The notes beneath the pieces were generated by a model. The model saw only the letters and a program-made list of their open reading frames with translations. It was not told where the DNA came from and made no database searches. A stretch of DNA of 15,955 nt from Obelidium mucronatum (Eukaryota > Chytridiomycota > Chytridiomycetes > Chytridiales > Chytriomycetaceae), in contig JAIVFH010000529.1 in the NCBI GenBank assembly GCA_025765595.1, positions 1 to 15,955 on the forward strand, in the 5' to 3' direction. Shown here piece by piece: positions 1-8,050 of the stretch; position 1 is the first letter of the stretch; each line of letters begins with the position of its first letter. The position numbers and the translations under genes are program-made.

Positions 1-594
1 CGAGTGATGCGTTCTGCAACAATGTTGACCATTTCGCCCTTGATGGCGGCAACCTCTTTTCTGGACTGTTTTCGAATTTCAATCGAAAGGATAGATACTC
101 CCTTTTCAAAAAACAGAAAACTTCACCATTTCTGGGGCAATGTACACCCGATCAAGGTCCTTGACACGTTGATAGGTTTCCTCCTCCTCTTCAGTCAGGG
201 GTACATCCTCCTCAATGTCCACGCCATTTTCCTCGTCGATTTCCTCGTCCCCAGCATCCAACCCTAATAATTTCGCCGTAACTGCAGGTTGTAGATCACC
301 CATTGTAATTGACACGATCCCGCCCTGTTCCAAAGTAGACCTCATCTTTGGACCAAGGACTCTGTAACCCCTTCCAGTTCCAGCTGGATACCGCAGCTTT
401 CCTTCTGAAGTAATTGAGAAGTCTGGGTCACTGAATGCGATGGGTGTTGGTAAAGTTTGTTTGCAAAGAGAAACCAAATAAACTAAATTATACCCAGCAA
501 CAAGGAGGACTCTGTTCTCATTGCGCCCGGCAGCTTGAAAACCGGCGGCTGGATTCAAAGCACCGGCATGATGACCGCCTCCTCCGTTCTGCAT
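1..594 (-). CDS. Unrecognised protein, paralogue A of a lineage-specific family (3' end outside window)
   Basis: Minus-strand gene read as exons 594-494, 430-127 and 65 to beyond the left edge, with GT-AG introns in phase 2 and phase 0. These positions and phases match the first two introns of the complete paralogue at 1226-4083, which is why I accept this model over the unspliced reading (intron 1 happens to have no stop). The product starts MQNGGGGHHAGALNPAAGFQ, then has a block with YRVLGPKM, QGGIVSITMG and DLDRVYIAPEM, and continues into a charged helical stretch ending IVAERITR at the edge. Compared with the paralogue it has an acidic insertion of about 15 residues before the DVPL segment. 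About half of exon 2 residues are shared between the two. I do not recognise the family; the Gly/His-rich start and the repeated use of this gene beside DUF885 are the only context. Start chosen at the ATG shared by both copies. Confidence 0.72.
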
Positions 595-687
595 GTGTTT
601 TTTTTTGTGTATGTGAGGCTTGTCTTTTAATTGGGCGGGGGGGAAACTGAACGTCCCAATTAAAAACCAATTTGAATCACAAAAAAA
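595..687. promoter_or_regulatory. Compact bidirectional promoter, copy 1
   Basis: 93 bp separate the two divergent ATG codons. It contains a T9 run next to the minus-gene start and a perfect 11-bp inverted repeat, TTTTAATTGGG at 625-635 and CCCAATTAAAA at 655-665. The spacer begins with a G-rich stretch (GGGCGGGGGGG across the arm/spacer join). Each arm holds a CCAAT/ATTGG element, so the site reads the same toward both genes. A second CCAAT lies at 667-671. Promoter role is inferred from position; the palindrome is seen directly. Confidence 0.7.
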
Positions 688-1042
688 ATGACGGAACCGG
701 AACAGCCCTTGCAGCTACACCCAGTTTCAAGTATTGGAGAAGAGTACATCTATGAGCGAATGGCGTACTTGGGTGTGCCGTTCTGTATGGTGGATGCTCG
801 GTTCCGCTACGTCGACTTTGAGGATTGCATGTTTGATCTATCAGCGCAAGAAGCTGTTGAGCACCGTAATGCGTTGGGTGTGATCGAGACGGTTCTTGAG
901 CAGGAGGCTCCTGTCGAGGATAAGGTTCCAGTGTTTGATATTGAGAAGCGGGCTATTTAAGGTGCGATCGAGTATGATGTATCAAAGTTGCAACCAGATA
1001 ATTGGTATCTCCAGGGGCTGATTTCGAGGTGAGATCTTTGAT
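688..1042 (+). pseudogene. Truncated first exon of a DUF885-family gene
   Basis: ATG at 688 opens a frame nearly identical to exon 1 of the intact gene at 4176 (4 residue differences in 90), but codon 91 is TAA (958-960) where the intact copy has CAA. Past the stop the match continues in the same frame through ...NWYLQGLIS and the GTGAG donor at 1029, then ends about 14 bp into the intron. No other DUF885 exon follows in the window: the next coding sequence is the minus gene ending at 1226. So this is a partial duplicate with a nonsense codon. It could still make a 90-residue peptide from the intact promoter; I see no evidence for function. Confidence 0.88.
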
Positions 1043-1225
1043 TTTTGGTAGTTGGCGGGCGGCGGCGAAACAGAAACCCGAGAATTTGACGCAAAAACGG
1101 GAAATTTAGCAACCAGAACTGATGAAAACACATTCTAGTCACAATAGTCTCATAATTTACTGACTCCAATTCTTTCCAATGTACAATCATAACTCTAAGC
1201 ATTTCCACCATAACTTTTAGTCTTT

Positions 1226-4083
1226 TCACGTATCCAAGTCTTCGAAATGCTCTACAGGAACATTACTAAATTCAGTATTCGTTCCCAAATCCTCATGACC
1301 GACGCCTCCATCAAGATCTTGGTCCTCATCGTTGTCAACTTCTTCCTCCAATTCATTGAAAGGAATATCTCTTGGATTAACCGCATGACTTATCGCATTT
1401 CTTACTGCGTCTCTCTGTTACAAGAAAAAACCATTGAAAAACACATCACCCAAAACAAGCAGAAAAACACAAACATGTCCATCATTAGCATAATCCTCGA
1501 GACTGTCAGCCTCAAGATCAAATCCAATCGCCTCTAATTTATCTGCAACCGCATTGTCAGGATGGTCGTAGCGGATCTGAACCATGCACGTGGTAAACTC
1601 GAAAACGGTGGAAACCGCGTCGACTTCAGCCTGAGATACAAGGTTCTCTTGAATCAATGGAGCGCATGCTTCCTTTAAATCGCGCAATAGCTGTGTATCT
1701 TGATTTTGAGCTACTGCTGCTGTTGCTGCTGCTACAGCTGGTGCCGCCGGTGCTGGTGCATATTCCACATCATTCACCGGAGCTTCTACTTCAATGTCTT
1801 GCTCCTCCACCGTGACTTCATCTTCCAGCAAGTCGTCTGGTACCGCAGCTGCGATAGTTGCCTCTTGTTCAATTGTTACATCAGGCGTGTTTTGGTTTTC
1901 AGCGACTTCTTCAACATCTTGTTCTTCTACTGAAAATGCATCTTCTAGCAAGTCCTCATCCACAAGTACAGCAGATAGTCCCGCTTCTTGTTCAGTGACT
2001 GCATCCGGTGTGTTTTGGTTCATAGGTTCTTTAACGGCAGTTGCGGGGTTTTGTTGAGCTGAATGGGCACTATTGTTTTTTTTCAATATCATAGATGTCA
2101 GTGAGATCTGAGTTCCAACAAATAAATTAATCGTGTACCGCGCCATGGCCGCAATTTGACTATTCCCATTCACCAATTTAGCGTTCAATAATTTCATTGT
2201 CGCGAATCGTTCCGCTGCATTTTCTTGATCTTGTGGTTCAGGAATGGGTGCCGGTCGAACACCAGTCGCTATAGCAATTTGTTCATCCTGAACCCGCTCA
2301 TGTTGTCGCAGATTGGCCAAGGGGCCATCGAGACTGGAGTTTTTTTTTTGTGCGGTTTAATATTGCGTGGCTTAAAACAAACTCTCAAGTGGACAACAGT
2401 TACCTTCGATTAAGCCTACCCTTGTGAAAATCGTTTGTAAACTTTTGGCGTTCTGTTCGGCTCACCAACTCGTCAAGATTGTTTGTTTCAGGCAATGGGG
2501 CGGAAGTTGAATACGGGACTCCAAGTTCTTTGAACATCTGGTTTTGCTGATTTTCGACTTCAAGAAGTTCTTCCATATGAACATCCAAGAGTTGTTTCCT
2601 TGTTTTTTTTATAAGATCCAGAAAAACAGACCCAACAAAACAAAACAAGTCTTTTACATGTCCTGTGCTTGAGTTGTCACGGCTTCGCCCACAGCGACGG
2701 CAGCTTCCATCCGTTCGTTCACTCTGATTTTGCGCTGCATGCTGTTCCTTCGCCCGCTTGCTCTCATACCTCTAAAACCAAAACCAAGGATTCCATGGTC
2801 GTCCATCTCGGCCCGAAACGATTGGCGATTTTGTCGCAACTCATTGTATCTTGCGTTTTCCGCATCTTGATTCCTGATAACCAAATAACAAAACGAATTC
2901 AGCTACACATCCAAAAAAAAAAACTTGAATGTTTCATTCTTCACCATCTCAACTCAGGAGGATTCACCGCGTCTTCAAGCGCGTATACTCTCTCCAAGAG
3001 TTGATATGGTCTGCTCGGATCTGGTGAAAAGTTCCCTGGGATGATTCCTTTCGCAATCGCCTTGTCCCACAGATCATTGTAATATTCATTGACGGCTCCG
3101 AAGCTTGAAGTAACAGTTACAACTTAAGTGGATAAAAAAGAAAGCTCAAATACGTTTCTTTTGCTCGATCCGAAGGTAGTTCTGCTTGCGCTTTGTAATA
3201 GTTAATCTCTCTCTCAAGTACTCGTCGTTTCTTGTCTGCGCCAGGGCTGAGAGGGTACATAAATGCAAAGTATGCCGTAAAAAAATTTCTTACGGAGTTT
3301 GTGCGAGACGCTCTTGCAGTTCGGCAACTTTGCTCAAAGTTTCGTCTTGTCTGAGGGCTAGTGCCTCGAGATTTTTAACAGCTTGTTGGGATTTTCTGTC
3401 AATGATTGAAAAAGGGTCAGAGAGCAAAACTTCCATAAAAATAGACAAAATCAGTATGATAGTACATGGGTCGCGTTTCTTCGATTCGGGCGATTCGTTC
3501 TGCAATTTTGTTCTGACTCAAGACTTTGAGAGGTCCGATCTCCTCCTCATTCTGTCCCGCCCCCAGGCCAAATTCACTTCAACGTCATAGCAAAGCATCA
3601 AACCAAAAGAAAAGAACCAAAAACCATACCATTCCCGGGGCAACGTATACGCGGTCAAGATCCTTGATGCTTTGGTAGGTCCTTTCATCGTCTGCGGACA
3701 GTGGAACGTCTTTCAATCCAAATAGTCTCGCTGTGACATTGCTTGATAGAGATCCCATCGAAATTGGTACGATTCCGCCCTTTTCCAAAACGGAACCCAT
3801 CTTTTGACCCAAGACTCTATACTCTACTCCGGTTTTAGATGGATATTGTAGTTCCCCGGTTTCAGACATTGAGACTTCTGGGTTACTGTTTTCAAGATCG
3901 GCGTGGGGGAGCCTTCTTTAGCTTTTTGCGATGGAACCATGGGGTGTGTTCAATTTGATCGTTTCTGTTTTCAAAGGCTGACCTTGAAATCAGGAGTACT
4001 CGGTTTACATTGCGTCCGGCAGCTTGGAAACCGGCGGCTGGATTCAAAGCATCGGCATGGTGACCGCCTCCTCCGTTCTGCAT
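1226..4083 (-). CDS. Unrecognised 751-residue protein, ten exons, coiled and acidic-repeat regions (paralogue B)
   Basis: Exons in transcript order: 4083-3983, 3885-3630, 3551-3466, 3395-3294, 3246-3154, 3103-2945, 2873-2658, 2598-2404, 2333-1475, 1414-1226. All introns are GT-AG and the frame stays open to TGA at 1226-1228; total 2256 nt. Domains by eye: Gly/His-rich start (1-10); a block with EYRVLGQKM and DLDRVYVAPGM that is conserved in paralogue A (about 30-119); charged helical segments likely to form coiled coils (about 120-215 and 305-400); a segment with NEYYNDLWDKAIAKG (about 216-265); a basic stretch RGMRASGRRNSMQRKIR; then an Ala/Pro/Glu/Asp-rich part with two 41-residue repeats, and an acidic C-terminus ending EHFEDLDT. 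No signal peptide or clear membrane span. No family recognised. Exon 8 could end at TAA 2401-2403 instead, but splicing at 2403 joins exon 9 in frame, and exon 9 has no ATG of its own near its start, so one long gene is preferred. Confidence 0.72.
1775..2020 (-). repeat. Two 41-codon tandem repeats inside the unknown 751-residue protein
   Basis: Two consecutive units of 123 nt each begin NQNTPD (first at 2020, second at 1897 on the minus strand) and share EQEA, DLLED and VEEQD(V/I)E in the same order. The rest of each unit differs by many substitutions, so the repeats are old or under relaxed constraint. They are strongly acidic and probably disordered. Confidence 0.85.
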
Positions 4084-4531
4084 GTGTTTTTTTTTGTGTA
4101 TGTGAGGCTTGTCTTTTAATTGGGCGGGGGGGAAACTGAACTTCCCAATTAAAAACCAATTTGAATCACAAAAAAATGACGGATCCGGAACAGCCCTTGC
4201 AGCTACACCCCGTATTAAGCATCGGAGAAGAATACATCTATGAGAGAATGGCGTACTTGGGTGTGCCGTTCTGTATGGTGGATGCTCGGTTCCGCTACGT
4301 GGACTTTGAGGATTGCATGTTTGATCTATCAGCGCAAGAAGCTGTTGAGCACCGTAATGCGTTGGGTGTGATCAAGACGGTTCTTGAGCAGGAGGCTCCT
4401 GTCGAGGAGAAGGTTCCAGTGTTTGACATTGAGAAGCGGGCTATCCAAGGTGCGATCGAGTATGATGTATCAAAGTTGCAACCAGATAATTGGTATCTCC
4501 AGGGGCTGATTTCGAGGTGAGATCTTTGATT
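4010..4531. repeat. Copy 2 of the 522-bp direct repeat (mate at 521-1042)
   Basis: Same content as 521-1042: the 5' exon of the minus gene, the shared promoter and DUF885 exon 1 with its donor. Outside this block the minus genes still share intron positions and protein similarity (leftward), while rightward there is no match because copy 1 is broken there. Confidence 0.93.
4084..4175. promoter_or_regulatory. Compact bidirectional promoter, copy 2
   Basis: 92 bp between divergent ATG codons. The inverted repeat arms TTTTAATTGGG (4114-4124) and CCCAATTAAAA (4144-4154) are unchanged from copy 1; only one spacer base and one A in the tract before the DUF885 ATG differ. It probably drives both genes together. 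The CCAAT elements on both strands would suit an NF-Y/Hap-type factor; that is inference. Confidence 0.7.
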
Positions 4532-6425
4532 GTGCAGTTTTTTTTTTCCATCTTTGCAGCTGACAATCCTTAATCAAGGGATACAAACCCTTTTATGAAC
4601 TTGGAACGATACTTTGTATGGACAATCATTGAAATTGATCGAGACCTGTCGTGTCATCTCCAGCGCTTGGAAGACTTTGCGAATCAGTTTGACGTTGCCA
4701 TTGAGAATCTCCGAATGGCAGCCACCCAGAAAGTCACGCTGAATCGCCGAAGCATTGAACGTTTCATCAAGTACTGCGTTGACGTTGGATCAGAGGATGC
4801 TTTCGACTCCATCTTGGAGTATCCTCCCTATGCTGTCAGAACTCAAGTTGCAGGACTTTACAAGAATCCAAGGTTGGGGAAAGACGATATATTGGAGGAA
4901 GCTGTTGAAGCTGTGTCGGATGGATATCTAAACCTGGCGAAATTCTTGGAGGATTCTTACTTACCTCATGCTCGTGCGAATGCGGGAATTTATGGTCTTC
5001 CAGGATATCAGGAGGTACAAGCTTTTGTTTTTCATTCTTGTCAAAGGAACAAAATTAATAGATGGATGGAAAATATGTAGGCATATCAAGGATACATTCG
5101 CGAATACTGTTTTTCCAATGATTCGGCAAGTGAAATCCACTCCTTTGGACTGGACGAAGTCTTCCAAGTCCAAGAACGCATGAAGAACATTATTCAGGAT
5201 TTAGGACACACTGCAACAATTCAAGACTTTGCTGCTCGCCTCCGTGATCGAAAGCAATTTCCCCAATTATTTGAAGTCGACGAGACGGCAGTTAATCACA
5301 AGTTTCAGGATATTTGTGAAAGGGCGTTTGAAGCCACAAAGAAATTCACTTTGATGGGCCACAGGTTCCTCATGCCTTTTTTTTAAAAGCGTATCTTTTT
5401 ATTTTGATGGTTTCTTACTTTATTCTTTCGTTAGGGTCTTCAATTATGATATGTGCTGCATTCTGGACATCTCACCAGAATTGGATGAATCTTCACCGGT
5501 GGCATTTTTGGATTCACATCCAAACAAAATGCGAGCATTCATCATCAATTGTGAAAAGGGGTTGGAAACGCCAAACCATCAATGGGAAGCGTTGGTTTTG
5601 AATCAGGTATGTATTCCAGTCTCTATCGATTTTAAAGAATGATGATAAATACTTACGTTCGTATTTATTTGGAAAAAACAGCTATACCCTGGAGTTTAGT
5701 AAGTAGAAACTTTTTGGCCCCTGCGATCTATTCCGTTCTCTCTTTTTTTTCTATCAACTCACTGCTTTTTTCCCAGCCATCAATGGGAAAACCTTTCCCA
5801 AATCAATCTCGAAAAGCAATTCTCTTACTTTGCCTTCCAAAACAACAAATCCCAAGGATGGGCCGAATACGCTGAATCCTGCGGCGAAGAACTCGGTTTC
5901 TACAAGGACCCTTTCCAACTCTTTGGAAAACTCGAACGTGAACTCATCAACTCGATTCTACTTGTCGTGGATACTGGGTTACACTCGATGGGCTGGTCCT
6001 TCGGGAAAGCTGCTGGATACATTAATGAGAATGCAGCGTTTATTTCAGAAGAAGACGCGTTGGAGTTGGTCTTGCAGTGTTGTGATTCTCCGGGGAAGGC
6101 GTTGGGCCCTAAAATGGGGGAGCATCGGATTCGGAAACTCCGTGCAAAAGTGGAGCAGGAGTTTGATTTGAATGAAACCTTTTGTTTGGCAGAGTATGAA
6201 GTTTCAAAGAGGATGGGCTTCAACCAGGCGGTTCTGGAAACAGAGTTTTTACATGGGGAATCGGTTATGGAGGAATGCATGGAATACACGTTGCGATATT
6301 GGCGGGCAAAAGACTGGTCTGGCGATGGGCCACTGCCAGGAAACCTTGGAACAGCGGCACTGCTGGAACCAATGTATTCGACGGAATACATCAACAGGAG
6401 AAAATACGGAGTTAACCAAATTTGA
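4176..6425 (+). CDS. DUF885-family protein with degenerate metal site (probable pseudoenzyme)
   Basis: Exons 4176-4516, 4579-5014, 5081-5364, 5435-5606, 5682-5698 (17 nt) and 5777-6425 give 632 residues; AATAAA at 6439-6444. Family call rests on motifs in DUF885 order: GLPGYQEAYQGYIREYC then EIHSFGLDEVFQVQERM (about 255-295), WEALVLNQLYPGVYHQ (about 403-418), QGWAEYAE (443-450), LVVDTGLHSMGWS (479-491) and SPGKALGPKMGEHRI. DUF885 proteins are thought to be gluzincin-like metallopeptidases with HExxPGHH and a later EGWALYAE Glu. Here the first motif reads N410-Q411-L-Y-P414-G415-V416-Y417 and the later Glu is Q443, so all expected metal ligands and the catalytic Glu are replaced; H486 in DTGLH stays. 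No signal peptide, so probably cytosolic. It shares a promoter with the unknown gene at 1226-4083. Least certain splice sites: the acceptor at 4578 and the donor at 5365 (GTTCCT). Confidence 0.85.
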
Positions 6426-6675
6426 AAATATAAAGAAGAATAAAAGTATCCATTTAGAGCATTTTGTTTCTTAAACTCATTTTTACGATAGAAGTTCAAT
6501 GGCAAACCTTTTGACTAGAGACTCAAAACAATGGAGCAAGAATGTGAGTATGAACCAATTTAGAACATTTTATTATTTGTTGTTCCAAACACATGAGCGA
6601 TAAGAGACCACTCGGAAAAAAAGGAAATAAACAAATATGACAAAAAAGAAAACAAAGCTTCTCCTTTCATCAAAT

Positions 6676-7509
6676 TTACTCCTTTGGAATCTTGGATCCA
6701 CGCTTGAAACCGGTACGTCTGGCGGCAATGAGACCAACCTTTTGACCAGCTGGGGCGTATCTGGAGACAGTAGAAGCGTGACCAATGTGCTGGTGGTTAC
6801 CTCCTCCGTGTGGGTGATCGACTGGGTTCATGGCAACACCACGAGTCTTTGGCCAGCAGTTTCTCTTGACCTTGTACTTGTGGTGAGCAGTACCAGCCTT
6901 CAACATTGGCTTGTCAATACGACCACCTCCGGCAACAATACCGATGGAGGCACGGCAAGTGGAAGCAAGGACCTTCTTGGCACCAGATGGGAGCTTAATA
7001 CGGGTGGTTCCTTCGTCAGTGTTGTGTCCAATGATGGTTGCGTAGTTTCCAGAAACACGAGCAAGGGATCCACGGTCTCCGATACGGGATTCAACGTTAC
7101 AGATGATGGTACCTTCTGGCATGTTTCCGACTGGGAGGACGTTTCCGACGTTGAGGGAAGCTATTTTGACATAAAAAAGGCAGGGTCAACAACCAGGAAA
7201 TCTCACTTCAAGAACAGAAATTAACGCACCCTTCTTTCCGGCGTAGATGAATTGACCAGTGAACAAACCCTCAGTGGCAACGAAGGTCTCTTCTCTGAGC
7301 TTGTACTTGTATGGGTCACGGAAGACAACCTTGGCCAATGGAGCACCTCTTCCTGGGTCGTGGATAATGTCCTTGACGATTCCACGGATGAATCCGTGAC
7401 GCTCAGCGTAGTCAAGGGCTCTGAACTTGGCTGGAGCCTTTCTAAGTCTGGTAACAGCCTTGAAGATACCACCAGCACCCTTTCTTTGTGCGCGAATAAC
7501 ACGACCCAT
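6676..7509 (-). CDS. RPL2: 60S ribosomal protein uL2 (L2/L8 family)
   Basis: Two exons, 7509-7230 and 7160-6676, join in phase 1 to give 254 residues, the same length as yeast L2. The start [13 protein letters not shown], the core [20 protein letters not shown] and [14 protein letters not shown], and the C-terminal [16 protein letters not shown] are diagnostic of eukaryotic uL2. The protein is essential for peptidyl-transferase centre assembly; the conserved His in the GGGNHQH loop lies near that centre. The splice rebuilds [13 protein letters not shown], as in other eukaryotes, which fixes both sites. AATAAA on the minus strand at 6568-6573 is about 100 nt past the stop. Strongly biased codon use fits high expression. 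The ATG follows an intron-like stretch ending CACTAG one base before it, so a 5'UTR intron is likely. In animals this protein is called RPL8. Confidence 0.97.
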
Positions 7510-8050
7510 TCTAGTGAAGAGTAATTTAATATTAGATCCGAGTGAACGTTGATGGCAGTGGTAGTGAGCAAGAGGTATTTCTGATGAGTTCTTCGTCCTG
7601 CTTCTACTACTCCAATGCTACGAATTCGTCCAGATCCGCCGAGTGACAGCTTCTTCACGTCTTTTACTCGTAAACAGCCGAGGTCTCTAGTCATTGATGA
7701 GCCTTTGGCGATTTGCGTGTGTTGGGTCCCACAAGATGCCTTCAACATGCACTATCATCTCACGATCTCCATCCACTGACGAACTCAACATCAAAGATAG
7801 CTCCTGGGTGGCACACTGATGCTATGTGACGGCGCCGATGGCTGCTGCGATGGGTTTGTTGGATGGGGATGGATTGGGTGCGGCCGCAGGGCATGTGCTC
7901 ACTTTGGTGATAATTTGGACTCCTGAAAATTGACCACAGTCCACACCACTTGTCTTCGCGCTCGCTTTTCAAGAGACCCCACCAAGATATAGCTCTATGA
8001 ATATGTTCGTTTTATTATATTCAAAATATGTATTGGTGCTTTCCAAAGTC
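7510..8050. other. Intergenic region upstream of uL2 and downstream of the NAPE-PLD-like gene
   Basis: About 540 bp with no gene I can support. Near 7510-7540 on the minus strand, CTAAT is followed about 20 nt later by CACTAG directly before the uL2 ATG, which looks like the branch site and acceptor of a 5'UTR intron; the donor is unclear (a GTAAAAG at about 7660-7675 is one candidate). The right end holds a minus-strand AATAAA (8011-8016) serving the gene ending at 8051. Open frames here are short and lack recognisable similarity. Confidence 0.6.

Larger units (their letters stand above)
521..1042. repeat. Copy 1 of a 522-bp direct repeat (mate at 4010-4531)
   Basis: Aligned by eye, this block matches 4010-4531 with about 20 differences, including one 1-bp indel (about 96% identity). 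It holds most of exon 1 of the minus gene, the shared promoter, and the first exon plus donor site of the DUF885 gene. The repeat offset is 3489 bp. Identity stops sharply at both ends: on the left inside exon 1/intron 1 of the minus gene, on the right about 14 bp past the DUF885 exon-1 donor. Confidence 0.93.

Noticed and set aside
521..1042. Repeat-induced point mutation (RIP) of the duplicated block
   Set aside because: Although the stop arose by C to T at a CpA, the other differences go in mixed directions and include transversions, without the C-to-T bias RIP leaves.
1794..2057. Ser/Thr-rich plus-strand frame opposite the acidic repeats
   Set aside because: It mirrors Glu/Asp/Ala codons of the minus-strand repeats; no independent start context or signals.
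3001..4083. CRISPR, phage or bacterial defence system
   Set aside because: The window is eukaryotic with spliced genes; no direct-repeat/spacer array or prokaryotic operon layout is present.
1..6425. Transposon as the agent of the duplication
   Set aside because: No terminal inverted repeats, target-site duplications, transposase or reverse transcriptase motifs were seen at the block edges.
6637..7224. 195-residue plus-strand frame opposite uL2
   Set aside because: Ser/Thr/Val-rich shadow of a strongly codon-biased ribosomal protein gene.
7760..7972. 70-residue minus-strand frame upstream of uL2
   Set aside because: Composition is typical of random read-through, no motif, and it occupies the uL2 promoter region.
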